Translations under genes and position numbers: made by a program
Part shown: positions 1-11,225 of the stretch, piece after piece
How the letters are laid out: the number at the start of each line of letters is the position of its first letter
Position numbering within the stretch: position 1 is the first letter of the stretch
Assembly: GCA_963971575.1 (NCBI GenBank)
Contig: OZ020611.1
Location: forward strand, 23,977,279 to 24,041,278
Direction: 5' to 3'
Length of the DNA stretch: 64,000 bases
DNA from: Liopterus haemorrhoidalis
Taxonomy: Eukaryota > Arthropoda > Insecta > Coleoptera > Dytiscidae
The notes under the pieces: model-generated
What the model was told of the DNA's origin: nothing
What the model saw: only the letters and a program-made list of their open reading frames with translations
The model's database searches: none

Positions 1-613
1 TAGGGTGTAAATAAAGGTCTCATTTTATGAACCTTCGTCGTAGATAATAGTACTTGTATGCTTACATTCCGGCATCACAGTTAAAACAGCCTATTGGTTA
101 GGAATTGTACCATTTCACTTGTCGTAATGACAGTTAAACTTTGTTTGTTATTTTTGGGTCATTAGATATTTCGATTAGAATTTAAGTTCAGAATTGATCT
201 GATGTAGTTTAAGTTAAGACTCCGGTCTTATTATTTGACAATTTTGTTATCACATTATTTAGATAGATCGAGACGTGGTCTCGAATTGTTTGACAATATT
301 GATTAATAGTTATTGTATTATTTGTGAATTGATTCAGTATTCGTGTGTTTAGACTTTCCACTCTGGAAAGCCTAATCTGTTTAACTTCGAGTTCATTTAT
401 TAAATCTCACATTTTCTTTATTTTTTTATGGAAATTTATGATGTACGATACTCTTTAATAAAGATTACTTTATATCATATTTGTCGAGTATTGCTTGTTA
501 GTCCTTTTGAGTCACAATGTATTAATCTTGATTTGGGGATAATTGGTAAGAACTACTTCTACTAGAAAAAGATTTAAGTTTATCTCCGGTTTAGTGACGT
601 CAATCTAAACTTA
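1..613 (+). repeat. possible LTR end, 5' part outside window
   Basis: This stretch has no open frame. It resembles the 3' portion of a long terminal repeat: an AATAAA signal lies at 457-462, about 150 bases before a site that looks like a retroviral-type tRNA primer-binding site. No second LTR copy and no gag/pol reading follow it, so if it is an LTR it is a solo or truncated one. Assignment is inference from the order polyadenylation signal, then primer site. Confidence 0.3.
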
Positions 614-631
614 TGGCGCCCTTATAAATAA
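614..631 (+). promoter_or_regulatory. primer-binding-site-like motif
   Basis: The octamer TGGCGCCC matches the start of primer sites complementary to lysine-type tRNA 3' ends in many gypsy-like elements. Only the first eight bases match well; the following bases are AT-rich and do not continue the match. Confidence 0.3.
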
Positions 632-879
632 ATATAGACTGTTAAAATTTCATCTCCCAGTCCTTGAGAATAGAATCTCTAACTTTACCCAGCTAGTCGC
701 TAACCGGTCTAGTGAATGCGTTTTTGGTGGAACCTCCTATTTTGGATAACGCTTTACTTGCCAGATCAACTAACATCTACTTGATCATTTTAGTTATTGT
801 TGATTTTGATTGATTTTTATTTTATTTTATTATTCGTTACAAAAATGGCGTTCAGCTCTCGCGTTTTAAATTTGTTACA

Positions 880-1110
880 ACAAACAAATTTTTATTTTTG
901 TAAAATAATTTCTTTTTAAAAGATTTTCGCCAAAAATATGTCAAAAATATTTTGTCCCCCACCATATTTCCCAGAAAGGTTGATCTAAAAATCTGAGAAA
1001 GATCTCCATCTTCATAAAAATCTGAAAAAGATGTACATTGACGGGATTCGGAATAGTTTTTTTGGTTAGTATTTCAAAAAGTTTTTTTTTAAAGCTCTTG
1101 ATACCTTAAT
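880..1110 (+). repeat. family B dispersed repeat, fragment
   Basis: The text shares phrases with the internal part of family B copies near 16.2, 45.2 and 54.5 kb: GCCAAAAATATGTC, a run meaning 'ttttgtcccccacc', and the 'gatctaaaaatctga' block. It lacks the (GTCT)n end. It is an old fragment. Confidence 0.55.
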
Positions 1111-2450
1111 CAACAGATGTGAAATAGAAAAAAAGATTTTGCCGTGAATCTAAGCAAACATGTGTCAAAATTATCAATTTATAAATACCTATGCAATCCT
1201 AAAGGTGTGAAAATCACAAGTCACATAATTCTTTTACTTATGTTTTATTTTTATTTTTTATAACTCTTAACATGTTTGTTTATTTAATACAATTTGAATG
1301 TTTTACTCTAGAAACATCAATCCAAATTCCTTTCTGCATCCTTCAAAACAAATTTCTTGCCCTAATAATACAGATTCTTCAAACGCGAAATTCCCCTTTT
1401 AACATTTTTATAAATTCAATAAAAACCTATTCCACTAAAAGTACAAACAGACATAAAACATCTTGTAAATCATTTTCCATCAGTTCAGCCTGAGAAGTTC
1501 TTCAAAAAGAAGTTATCTTTTCGTTCAGAATCCAATTTAATTGAGTTATCAAACAACACAGGAGCCACTTGTCATAAATCAAATTTGTCTTTCATAAACA
1601 CAAACTATTTTTTATAAAAACCATTTCTGTCTTATTCTCTTTGTACTTTCTCTTCAACACATTAAGAAAGGATCAACTATGAGGGAGTCCATTGTTGACA
1701 TATAAAGTTAGAATTGTGTGGAGCTGACATAAATATTATTCAACAAAGGAGCTACGTCATAATGGATTATAAAGGAGTAAGTTGGTGAGGGGTGTAGTGG
1801 AGGGATTTGGGAAACGAACGGTTGAAATAAAGTTTGGTGGAAGTGATTTTTGTTAAATGGAACACGACGGCCAGACCTGATGAGCTCTTAATGATAGATA
1901 AGAAGAAGAATAAAGGAAACACTGATTGCGTATTATAGACCGACGAATGGGGGACTTCTTTTTAGAAATATTGTGAGTTTTCTTGAAATTGTTGCCAGTG
2001 TATTTCTGCAAAATTTCACCTACTCTAATTTTATTTTAGCCGCTGAAGAAGAAATCTTTCAAAAACTATTGTTGGTCTAGAGAATTTTATTAAGTAAGGC
2101 AGTTAATTTGTTTCCTAAATTACAAGAGCAGTACACAAATTAAATTAGAATCACTTTTCATTATAGCCACCTAACTTATCAACACGCCTGATAAACACCT
2201 TCCGTAAAACAAAAATTATTTGCGCGCAAATTCACTGATAAACCACATTTTTAAGTTCATCTTCATCAATATTATCAAGGACATAAACTGTCAATGGTAA
2301 ATGTTATTGAGGAATGTCTGCTGAGACGTTAAAGCCTGTCATTTGCACTAAAAGGAAATGCTGTTGAAGGCGTTATTTTAAAGAACAATAACGCACTACT
2401 CTCACTGCAGCTAAACAATGCATAATTAATAAACTGCAATTCAATCTGCT
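1111..2450. other. no gene seen
   Basis: AT-rich sequence with many stops in all frames. One 73-codon open stretch at 1272-1493 has low-complexity residues and no recognisable motif, so I treat it as chance. Confidence 0.5.
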
Positions 2451-2452
2451 TT

Positions 2453-2640
2453 CTCATCCTCCATACAGATCAGACTTAGCCACCATCTGATTGTGAACAT
2501 CGTGGACCCACAAACAAAATCGGTATTCGTCACTAAACACGACCTGATTTCATTCATCGTTCCACGAAGGACAGAAGGGTCTGCCGAAGACAAAAAAAAT
2601 TCGGGATGGAGCTAAGCGGTATTTTCAATATTATATGACA
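2453..2640 (-). pseudogene. Tc1-like transposase relic
   Basis: Read on the minus strand, the segment gives WNDE, one stop, then NQVVFSDEYRFCLWVHD, which matches the region around the second catalytic aspartate of Tc1-family DDE transposases (consensus FSDESRF). An internal stop and the lack of any flanking open frame show it is dead. The match is a short block of about 25 residues, so family level is reasonable but subfamily is not assignable. No terminal inverted repeats were found around it. Confidence 0.5.
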
Positions 2641-3159
2641 CATGAGGCAGCCCTTGTCCCAGGGCTTTTAGCGTAGAGTTTCACAGCTATGAAAGAAGAT
2701 CCATTCTAATATTTCTAGATAGAAAAATGAATACCCAAAATTCGTATACCCAAGATTCGCAATGACTTGGAACTTGTTACGATGCCATTTATAAAGAACT
2801 CAAACTCGTCATCTTTGGCGCTACAGCCCAAGGTGAGACCAGGCTTCCTGTTTCCAGGTTCCATGACCATGTTTTCAATCTAGTACATTTAAGAGTAATA
2901 TGGTCAGTATTACATCCATTTTTTAGCGTACACAGAAAGGCACCTACAGTTTATAGCAGGTTGTGAACGGCTAAGCAGAACCTGCAATTTGTATAAATAT
3001 TTTTACACAAATTATTTGACATAAGCAGGAACTGAATTCACGTGCCCTTGTTTAGCGGAAAATAGCAAGTACAAACGATTTAACGTTTGCAGCTACAGGC
3101 TTGCTTATATATAAGGAACTAGAAAACCCTATTATCCAACTAGAGTTTACCATTTTTTT

Positions 3160-3470
3160 CTAAATAGATAATTATGCCCCATTCTATTTCGCAGAGGAGT
3201 TGAATGAGAAATCAGGAAAAAAATGTACATCGATGGGAACCGTAATAGTTCAACAGAATTTTTTGATCAGTTATTCGAAAAATATCGTGTCGTTTTCGAA
3301 ATTTTTTTGTGTCGTTGAAAAAAATAATATATTTTTAAGACTTTATTGTGTGGTTTTAAATGAAAGCTCTTAAAACTTAGCTTAAGAAACTAAAAGTAAT
3401 TTTTTAAAATGTCTTTATTTTAACATGAATTTTGCCAAAAATGGGCTAAAAAAACTCTCCTACACCCTCA
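3160..3470 (+). repeat. family B dispersed repeat, fragment
   Basis: It contains the family B blocks 'gcagaggagttgaatgag', 'gtacatcgatgggaaccg', 'aatagttcaacag' and 'gtgtcgttgaaaaaa', in the same order as at 4.4 kb and 16.2 kb. It is truncated at both ends. Confidence 0.55.
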
Positions 3471-3539
3471 TTTGTCGTTACTCAGTGTGATAAATTTGAA
3501 AATTAAAAAAAAATCTAAGTAATGCAAAGTAATGTGAAC

Positions 3540-3690
3540 CGGAATAGTATAATAGAAATAAGATAATGCTAGACCTCAACATGCAAATTTCACAACAAGC
3601 TTCCTTCGTGAATTTGATATCACCGTTCTCTATTTATGTAGCAAAATAATGCTAAATAAAGTCTAATCTAATCTAATCTAATCTTCCATA
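3540..3690 (+). repeat. LINE-like 3' tail with pentamer array
   Basis: An AATAAA-like stretch is followed at 3662-3684 by four tandem copies of TCTAA. Short tandem arrays at the 3' end are characteristic of CR1/jockey-group LINEs that end in microsatellites instead of poly(A). No coding sequence remains upstream. The pentamer is not the canonical insect telomere unit TTAGG. Confidence 0.35.
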
Positions 3691-5254
3691 GTCAGCAAAG
3701 TCCTCTCAATTTTCGCCCATCGAACATGAATGGGATATTAGAGGCAAAATGTTGGGTCTATACTTGTTCCCCCGATGGTTCTACTGTGCCTCAGATATAA
3801 GACTAAGACTGGGGGTCATACCACACTACAGGAAGATATCAACCATCTCATTCAAATCGTGTCTTGCAGAGTAAGAGAGTGAATTAATTTACGAATAGTT
3901 GAGACTCATTATTGAATTTGAGGGCTATAGTCCTTTCAAATCATCATGAAATTTTAATCATTTAATTCTTTTTATGTACCCAGTTCTTACCTGAATATTA
4001 TTAAAATATATTTCCGTTTATTTGGTGTTGTGTGTTCAATGGCACGTAGTATATAATACAATCAATGAAGTATTTCATATCTGTACGTGATAGGGCAAAA
4101 TAATCATTCAATTTTTCGGGATTTATACGTATGATCAAAAAATCATTATAACGTCACTCATGTGTCTGTTTGAACCTAGAAAGTTGAAATTTGACATGCT
4201 TGTGCAACTTTTTCCCACAGATAAAAACACATCGCGAGAAAATGTAAAAAAATATGTATGCAACGAAAACATATTCTCTTTTTTCAATTTTGAGTTGGGT
4301 ATTACTAATGGAATACTGGTGGATAAACCAAAAGTTTTTTAATTTTTTTGAGATAAATCAATTCTTTTGCAAAATATACGTCGAAAAACTTTTGTCTCAT
4401 ATCCCATTTCGCAGAGAAGTTGAACAAGGAAATATCGAATTTTTTATGTCGTTGAAAAAAAAATATATTTATTTACATAAGACGTAGATTGAGGAACGAT
4501 AAGTATTATTTAAAATGTGTTTATTTTAATACGATTTTTGCCAAAAATGTGCTGAAAAACTTTTTTCCACACTCTGTAATTAATAATATATTTTAATATA
4601 ATAATACTTAATCGTTGAGCCTTTTTAGCATCACTGGTGTCGGGCAATAATAAACAATAATATAATAATATATTAATATAATTAATTCTGATAAACGACT
4701 TTGCCCACGATCCACACTACGTTATGTAATGCAAGTTGAGTAGCGTTTAGGTGTGAAATCTTAATCCTTTGTTACACGTCATGATTCGGCCTATTTTTTT
4801 AATTCTTTTAGTTTTTAGTTTTTAAGATATCAAAGAGGAATATATCGTTTATGGTAATGAAATAAATATTAATTTAGCAAATTACATATTGTTAATAGTG
4901 AGAAATAGTGAGAATAGTTTCGGAAATTGAAAAAATTCAGTCATCTAACAATATATTTCTTACTAATTTAATGAAGATTTGGATACAAAGGATCTCAGGA
5001 AAAAAACTAGAATTTAAATTTTATTGAAACGAAATTTACGTTTAGTAAAAAAAAATAATGAATACTCTTAGCCTTCTTCAGCCCATAAACGTCCCACAGT
5101 AGTCTCACCGAGCCGTAGTTTTCACTACCGTACTGCTACTTTATATTGGGCACGGGCCTTTCACTCCGAAGAGTGAAGTATGAGGTCTACAACTCCCACG
5201 GTGACCCAAATCCGGATTGGGAGCGGTGATAAATTTATGATGTGATGCTTTTTC

Positions 5255-5396
5255 TTTTAATTTTATTTATTTATTTATTCAATGAGGTTGAGGTGATGAG
5301 GACGAATACAAATATCCATGCCTTGTTCGGGATTCGAATCCGAGACCTTTAGTACGAGAAGCAGGGTCGCTACCTCTGCACTACTGAGGTCGGCTA
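5255..5396 (-). repeat. tRNA-derived SINE
   Basis: The minus strand begins with a tRNA-like head containing an A box (CAGTAGTGCAGAGG region) and a perfect B box (GATTCGAATCC at 5330-5341 region), and ends in an (ATTT/AAAT)n tail near 5268-5280. The head matches those at 28.0 and 32.4 kb through the shared phrases 'gccgac', 'ggcatgga' and 'ggtctcgg'. SINEs of this type are transcribed by RNA polymerase III and moved by a LINE. Confidence 0.75.
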
Positions 5397-5411
5397 GTCT
5401 TAGTCTTAGTA

Positions 5412-5504
5412 GAACTCAAAATAAAACACTCGGTAATGTTTCAAAATAATTTTAATTAAAATTAAAAATGTTTTGAAACATTACCGAGTGTTTTATTTTG
5501 AGTT
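5412..5504. repeat. short hairpin element, arms of about 45 bp
   Basis: The left arm runs from AACTCAAAATAAAACACTCG through a TTTCAAAA block, and the right arm is its reverse complement, with only a few mismatches and almost no spacer. The same arm sequence (ATAAAACACTCGGTAA) occurs at 27.7 and 47.7 kb, again arranged as an inverted repeat. After the right arm the sequence continues as 'ttcaatatgtttcaacg', which also flanks the 27.7 kb copy. Confidence 0.8.
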
Positions 5505-6243
5505 ATATTTTCAATATGTTTCAACGATAGCCTACAACTGAATCTATTAATTTTACTTAGTCTTAGTACTCAAATTAACAAATAAAGGTGCTCAGTAAAA
5601 ACAGTTGATTTATACATTTATACAGAAGAAAAAAAAAATAAACTAGACATCTAGCATTCTGACATCAATTAAAAAAATTTATGTGAAGTGTGAATTTTCA
5701 CACATTTCAGGGTTTTGCAGGTATTTAGTAAGTGAATGATGATTATTTGGGATGCCAAAACCAATTTTATGTTAAAATATATTTTTTTTGTTAATTTAAA
5801 TTCGAATGCCTAATACCATTATGTAGGTTTCTAAATATGTGCAGTATTTTTTTTATATAGCAAGGTTTAATAAGATTTTGGAAATTGCGCCTATGGCTTA
5901 CATTGGTTGTTTTAGTCATAAGCTCCGCCCTTCTGTTTTCGTATATTTGTAGGAATATACAAATATACAGTTTCAGTTTGTCTGTGACAGAATATGCATC
6001 GTATATTTCGCTTTAGAGATAATTATTAAATTAACCTGTTAAAGTCGAATTTCACTAATGAAAATTACATCATTGTGTGTGCAAAAATTATTACATAATT
6101 AATATAAAATATAACAATAGTTACTAAATCGAATATAACAAATATAGACTAAAAACAATAAATAAATTTGTGCTGTTCTTATCAAGTGAGGTTTGCCGAA
6201 ACGGACAGGTTTATTGCTTATCGCCTGGCCGGCTTAGCAAACC

Positions 6244-7191
6244 ATGGGCGTCACATGCAACCAATGTAACCGGTCTATAAATAAAAAAAGTACCGGAGTA
6301 AAGTGTGCAAAATGTGCTTCAAGTTTTCACGCAATTTGTGTGGATTTAAGCGAGGAACATCTCGAAGTTTTGAAAACCAATGCTGTCGCCTGGTATTGCA
6401 TTAGTTGCCGATCACATTTCGGGCACAATCTTAATTCGTCAATAATTACTGACGAACCGGAATCGAACAATTATTGTACTAAACAAGATATTCAGATTCA
6501 ATTTATGTCCTTCAAAAATGATATAATGAGGGATATTAATGAAAAGTTTAATACCGTCATTACATCTGTAGAATTTTGTTCTGCAAAAATAACAGATTTC
6601 GAAACAGGCATGAAGGTCGTCCAGGAAAAATTAAAACAAGTTGAGACACTTAAAAAAGAAAATGAAGAACTAAAAATGAAAGTTGGTGTCCTGAATGGAA
6701 AAGTTCATGATCTCGAACAGTACTCAAAACTCAACAATTTAATAATTAACAATTGTCCAGAACAAAGCAATGAAAATACTTTTAATATTATTTCTGATAT
6801 ATGTGATGTAGTGGGAGTGAAAATATCAGAAAATGATATTGAAGCAGCACACAGATTACAATCATTTCAAAATAAAAATAAGGGGAAACCACGCAACATT
6901 GTTGCTAAGTTTGTTTCGCGTCGAAAAAAAGAAGAAGTACTATCCGCTTATAGACAAAAAAAGAAGATTTCATCCGATGACATCAACATAACTGGAACAG
7001 AACCGTCAAAAATATATTTAAACGAACACCTAACTTCAGAAAATAGCCTTTTATATGCACAAACTCGTAATTCATTTAAAACATACAAATATATCTGGAC
7101 GAGAAATTGTAAGATATTTGTGCGAAAAGACGACGTTTCCCGTATTTACTGTATCCGCGAAGAAGCAGATATTCGTAAACTTGTTCAATAA
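6244..7191 (+). CDS. LINE ORF1 protein with PHD finger
   Basis: A 315-residue protein expected to bind element RNA and act as a chaperone in the ribonucleoprotein. Residues 5-55 form a C4HC3 PHD-type finger (Cys5, Cys8, Cys21, Cys24, His29, Cys32, Cys52, Cys55). A heptad-rich, Lys/Glu-rich coiled-coil segment follows at roughly 110-165. The C-terminal half has the pattern of the RRM/CTD region of L1-type ORF1 proteins and the related FP-domain family (EAAHRL, RNIVAKF, IYLNEHLT). The start ATG lies in a GC-richer stretch and is the first in frame. PHD-bearing ORF1 proteins are known in CR1-type elements. It sits 34 bases upstream of ORF2 in another frame. No break is visible. Confidence 0.85.
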   Translation: MGVTCNQCNRSINKKSTGVKCAKCASSFHAICVDLSEEHLEVLKTNAVAWYCISCRSHFGHNLNSSIITDEPESNNYCTKQDIQIQFMSFKNDIMRDINEKFNTVITSVEFCSAKITDFETGMKVVQEKLKQVETLKKENEELKMKVGVLNGKVHDLEQYSKLNNLIINNCPEQSNENTFNIISDICDVVGVKISENDIEAAHRLQSFQNKNKGKPRNIVAKFVSRRKKEEVLSAYRQKKKISSDDINITGTEPSKIYLNEHLTSENSLLYAQTRNSFKTYKYIWTRNCKIFVRKDDVSRIYCIREEADIRKLVQ

Positions 7192-7225
7192 TTTCTTTCT
7201 CTAACATAATAATTTTACATCAAAT

Positions 7226-10054
7226 ATGGTATTATCAGTATATTATCAGAACGTCAGAGGACTACGAACAAAAACAGACAAGATAAAACTTAACTCTACC
7301 TCTTGCAATTATGATGTTATTTGCTTAACAGAAACATTTTTAAATTCATCAGTTTACGACCACGAAGTGCTGTGTAGTGATTTCAGTGTTGTGAGACGAG
7401 ATAGATCCTCAGATACATCTGTCAAATCTGACGGCGGAGGTGTGCTTATTGGCGTTAGAAATACAATATCATATGTGGTAAGGCCTGATCTGTCGAGCAA
7501 TGCGGAAGATATTTGGGTCACGGTGCATACTAACTTATCAAATAATTTTACGAAAAACAAAAAACTTCATATTTGTTGCGTTTACCTTCCCCCAGATAAC
7601 ACCGATGCATTGCAAACATTTTTGGCTAAATTATATATAATACGTGATTCAGCACCTGACGACCGTTTCCTTATTTGTGGGGATTTTAATCTTCCACATT
7701 TAAAATGGACCTTAATTAATAATGTCGGACTCGCAGCGAGTAACACTTATAATTCGGCATCTAATGATTTAATAGACTGCATATCATACTGCAATTTAGC
7801 ACAATTTAATCACATAGTCAATCATAATAATAGAATTCTAGATTTTGTGTTAAGTAATATTAATGAAATAAATGTTATTCGCTGCGATAGCCCCCTCAGT
7901 AATATCGATAATCATCACCCGCCACTGGACATCTACTTATTTTCCATCTCACATAAATGTCTTCAAACTAAAGCGAGACAAGTATATTTATACAAAAATG
8001 CAGATTATGAACAAATAAATGATTATTTTTCAAATATTGATTGGAATAATGATTTTTCAAATCTAAATACTGAAAAGTCTGTCGGATATTTTTATCATAA
8101 ACTGCACTCAGCTATAAATAAATATGTGAAAAGGAAACGTATTAGAAACAAAACTTATCCAAAATGGTATAGTGAGGAACTTATTAAAATGATCTCGGCA
8201 AAATATAAAGCTCACGTCAAATATAAAAGATTCAAATCCCAATTATATTATCAACAATTTGCAGATTTAAGAAAAAAAACCAAATTACTCACTAAGTCTT
8301 GTTTTGATAAATATGTTGAAAATATAGAGGAAGAAATACCACTTAATACAAATAAATTTTGGTCATATGTAGCTAATATCAAAAATCAAAATATGCCTAA
8401 TAATATGACTTATGGTGAAGTGACGTCACGTGATGGTAAAGAGATATGTAATATGTTTTCTGAGTACTTTAGTTCAGTTTATACAACCCCTAACAGTATA
8501 TTACCGTTAAACCCGGCTTACTCACAAAAAATGTCATATACTGGCTTGTCAAACATTATTATAAACATCGATGACGTAATCAAATCTTTATCTGAGATAG
8601 ATACAAACAAAGGTGCTGGACCGGACAATATTCCTGCTATTTTCATAAAAAATTGTAGTGAGTCTTTAAGCTTACCAATCACATTAATATTTAATAAATC
8701 CTTACAAGATTCATATTTTCCAAGTTTATGGAAGAGAGCGTTAGTCGTACCTATCTTCAAAAACGGTAAAAGAAATATAATACAAAATTATAGACCTATT
8801 TCTAAGTTGTGTATTTTCGAAAAAGTGTTTGAAAAATTGATATACAAAGTGTTATTTAATTACGTTAAAAATCACATTAACTTAGAACAACATGGATTCG
8901 TTGCTGGAAGATCTGTTGAAACAAATATGACACTATACTTGGATTTTATACTCAAGGTTATGGACGAAAGAATTCAAATAGATGCGATCTATACAGACTT
9001 CAGTAAAGCATTTGACGTCATAGACCATGGTTTACTTTTAGAAAAACTAGCTAAGGCGGGAATATACGGTAGTCTTTTAAACTGGTTTCAATCGTACCTG
9101 GTCGGTAGGGAGCAATGTGTAGTCGTTAATGGTTTCGAGTCGGAATACGTCAGGATCACTTCCGGTGTCCAGCAAGGATCACATCTAGGTCCGTTGCTTT
9201 TCAATATTTTTACTAACGATATATACTTATGCTTCAAACATTCTAATTTTATTATGTACGCCGACGATTTAAAAATTTATAAAAAAGTAACATCTATTTT
9301 ACATGCTCAGTCAATACAAGAAGATCTTACGCGTCTTGATCAATATTGCCAGGTTAATCGTCTACAACTAAATATAAATAAATGTAAAAAAATAACATTC
9401 TCGCGTAATAGAAATGTCTTTCAATTTAATTACGTCATTAATGAAAATATACTTGAAAATGTAACGGAAATAAAAGATTTGGGCGTGACTCTTGACTCGA
9501 AGTTAGTATATGACATACACATAAATACTATTATAAAAAAAGCCTATAAAACGTTGGGTTTTGTAATACGAACTAGTCGTGTATTCAAAAACATGAAAAC
9601 GGTACTATCACTTTATTATACGACCGTCAGAAGTCAACTTGAGTTTGCTACAATATGTTGGTCGCCCCAGTACTATGTGTATATTAAACGGCTGGAATCG
9701 ATTCAGCACAAATTTGTAAATTATTTAAACTATAAATTTCCACACAACTCAGTTACTCTTAATTCATTAAAAAAAAGAAGAGAGCATAAAGACATTATGT
9801 TCTTATATAAAATAATAAATCATAATTTTGACTGTCCATCACTTTTACATCAATTACAGATTCGCGTACCATCGCATAACACAAGACTTAATGAGCTATT
9901 TGCTTTGCCTCATAATCGAACGAATTCCGCGTACAATTCCCCTATTAATAGAATTTGCCTAAAATTTAACCATTTATCAACGTACGACAATTGTCCTGAT
10001 ATTTTTTCATCTAATATTAATAGATTTAAGAACTGCACAATGAATCTACTCTAA
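7226..10054 (+). CDS. LINE ORF2: endonuclease and reverse transcriptase
   Basis: A 942-residue polyprotein for target-primed reverse transcription. The N-terminal apurinic-like endonuclease spans about residues 1-235: NVRGLRTK, CLTETFL, a glycine-rich GGGVLIGV stretch, CGDFNLPHLKW near 150, and a terminal DNHHPPL near 229 in the position of the usual SDH motif. The reverse transcriptase includes LVVPIFKNGK-like and NYRPIS motifs near 520, FSKAFDVIDH near 592, GVQQGSHLGP near 645, and the catalytic YADD near 677. A cysteine-poor C-terminal domain follows. No RNase H domain is visible. The length fits CR1-group ORF2 proteins. The frame is intact, so this copy could be recent or active, although that is inference. 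Confidence 0.88.
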   Translation: MVLSVYYQNVRGLRTKTDKIKLNSTSCNYDVICLTETFLNSSVYDHEVLCSDFSVVRRDRSSDTSVKSDGGGVLIGVRNTISYVVRPDLSSNAEDIWVTVHTNLSNNFTKNKKLHICCVYLPPDNTDALQTFLAKLYIIRDSAPDDRFLICGDFNLPHLKWTLINNVGLAASNTYNSASNDLIDCISYCNLAQFNHIVNHNNRILDFVLSNINEINVIRCDSPLSNIDNHHPPLDIYLFSISHKCLQTKARQVYLYKNADYEQINDYFSNIDWNNDFSNLNTEKSVGYFYHKLHSAINKYVKRKRIRNKTYPKWYSEELIKMISAKYKAHVKYKRFKSQLYYQQFADLRKKTKLLTKSCFDKYVENIEEEIPLNTNKFWSYVANIKNQNMPNNMTYGEVTSRDGKEICNMFSEYFSSVYTTPNSILPLNPAYSQKMSYTGLSNIIINIDDVIKSLSEIDTNKGAGPDNIPAIFIKNCSESLSLPITLIFNKSLQDSYFPSLWKRALVVPIFKNGKRNIIQNYRPISKLCIFEKVFEKLIYKVLFNYVKNHINLEQHGFVAGRSVETNMTLYLDFILKVMDERIQIDAIYTDFSKAFDVIDHGLLLEKLAKAGIYGSLLNWFQSYLVGREQCVVVNGFESEYVRITSGVQQGSHLGPLLFNIFTNDIYLCFKHSNFIMYADDLKIYKKVTSILHAQSIQEDLTRLDQYCQVNRLQLNINKCKKITFSRNRNVFQFNYVINENILENVTEIKDLGVTLDSKLVYDIHINTIIKKAYKTLGFVIRTSRVFKNMKTVLSLYYTTVRSQLEFATICWSPQYYVYIKRLESIQHKFVNYLNYKFPHNSVTLNSLKKRREHKDIMFLYKIINHNFDCPSLLHQLQIRVPSHNTRLNELFALPHNRTNSAYNSPINRICLKFNHLSTYDNCPDIFSSNINRFKNCTMNLL

Positions 10055-10399
10055 AACAAATGTATTTTTTTTCACTATTATGTAATGTAATGTATAATAT
10101 TATGTAGGTACATTTATCATTATTATTATTATTTGTTTATTTAATTTTTTTTTTTGCTTTTATATGTTAGCAGCTGTCACAGACAATGATAATTAAGTTC
10201 AAATGTATAAAATCTGTGCCACACTGTAATTGGGTTTTACCTGTTGTGTGGCCAAACCTGTATAAATAAAATAAAAAAAATATAAATAGCAGTATAGCAG
10301 TAATATATTTAGGCACTAATATGATACAGACATTATAACACATGACATAACATATATTTTATATATTTCATTTTTTTAAACTTGTATCCATGGTATTAT

Positions 10400-11225
10400 A
10401 TATTTATAGTTACGTTATATTTTAAGTTACTTGGTTGTAAGTCCAATAGTAATCAATTTCAACAATTTGCACTGGTTATTAAATTTACGCTTTTAAAAAT
10501 TAAATGCAATATTTGCCCAAATATAACTAGAATATTGAAAAAGTAATTTAAACAAAATAAAAATGCAAAAAAAAACAGAGAAAATGAAATTGCCTCGCGG
10601 CCGATTTGAACTCGAGTTTGCAGATTAGAACGCTTGTATAGTAACCATTACACCATCGAAGCGTTCTGTCTACTGTGCTACATAATATCATTAAATATTT
10701 TACATGGTTACGCAAAAAACAAAAAACGCGCTATTTTCCGAAAACATAATCTGATCAAAAATTCCTGTTGAACTATTCCGATTCACATAAATGTACATTA
10801 CTTAGAATTTTTTCAGATTTTTAGTTTAAACCATCTGGGCTACAGGGTGTGGGACAAAATTTTTTTTGAAAAATTTTGGCAGAAATAATGTCTAAATAAT
10901 TTATTTTGCAAAAATAAAATTTTGATCGTTAATCCACATACTAAGGGCTTTCATTTGATACCCTGCTCAGAATTTTAAAAAAATATATTTTTTTTCGATG
11001 AGCACATATTTGTTTATATTTTTAGGGGGATATGTTTTTTAGATGTTTTGGTATTTTTCCTGTGTGCGGGTCAACGAGTTGTATAAGCATGCCAAATTTC
11101 AACTTTCTAGGTTTAGCCGTTTGGCTACAATTTTTACCGAACAGACAGACAGACAGACAGACAGACAGACGACAAAATGACGGTATAAGGGTTTTTTGGT
11201 CATACCTACAAAACCCTAAAAAAAT
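10400..11225 (-). repeat. family B dispersed repeat, reverse copy
   Basis: Near-identical over several hundred bases to the copy at 46.2-47.0 kb. On the plus strand it ends with the (ACAG)n array at about 11143-11170 and the 'cctacaaaaccctaaaa' end. It contains a tRNA-like module at 10590-10682. A 70-codon open stretch across the array (11032-11244) is repeat-encoded and has no known motif. Confidence 0.75.
10590..10682 (-). repeat. tRNA-like module inside family B
   Basis: The minus strand shows an A-box-like GGTGTAATGGTTA and a B-box-like GAGTTCAAATC at tRNA spacing, with GC content well above its flanks. The stems are too degenerate to call a functional tRNA and no clear anticodon loop closes. 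It probably derives from a tRNA gene or a SINE head and could carry RNA polymerase III promoter elements. Confidence 0.5.

Larger units (their letters stand above)
4110..5725 (+). repeat. family B dispersed repeat, long copy with insertions
   Basis: The copy opens with the short-array end (CATGTGTCTGTTTGAAC) and follows the same order of blocks as the copy at 44.9-46.1 kb, ending in the 'gtgtgaattttcacacattt' block at about 5680-5700. It is longer than the 44.9 kb copy because a SINE (5255-5396) and a hairpin element (5412-5504) lie inside it. There is no protein-coding capacity. Open stretches at 4160-4487 lie in the AT-rich body and look like chance. Confidence 0.55.
5880..10275 (+). mobile_element. 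full-length two-ORF LINE, CR1/jockey group
   Basis: A non-LTR retrotransposon with 5' UTR of roughly 360 bases, ORF1 at 6244-7191, a 34-base gap, ORF2 at 7226-10054, and a 3' region of about 220 bases ending in an AATAAAATAAA-type tail. Both frames are uninterrupted, which is unique in this window. The flanks appear to be one family B copy split by the insertion: the 'ttttgcaggtattt' block precedes it and the 'ctggttattaaattta' block follows it, and these are near neighbours in the 46.1 kb copy. The exact 5' end and target duplication were not resolved. Confidence 0.8.

Noticed and set aside
1272..1493. 73-codon open frame as a gene
   Set aside because: Low-complexity, no motif, AT-rich surroundings with no supporting signals.
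3662..3684. Interstitial telomeric repeat
   Set aside because: The unit TCTAA (TTAGA inverted) is not TTAGG, and four copies after an AATAAA-like signal fit a LINE tail better.
4160..4487. Overlapping open frames as small genes
   Set aside because: They lie inside a family B repeat and are not conserved in its other copies.
7354..7560. Minus-strand open frames within the LINE
   Set aside because: Shadows of ORF2; the plus-strand frame has the conserved domains. The same holds for 8518-8760.
10590..10682. Functional tRNA gene
   Set aside because: Boxes are present but the stems do not pair well and no credible anticodon loop forms; it is part of a repeat.
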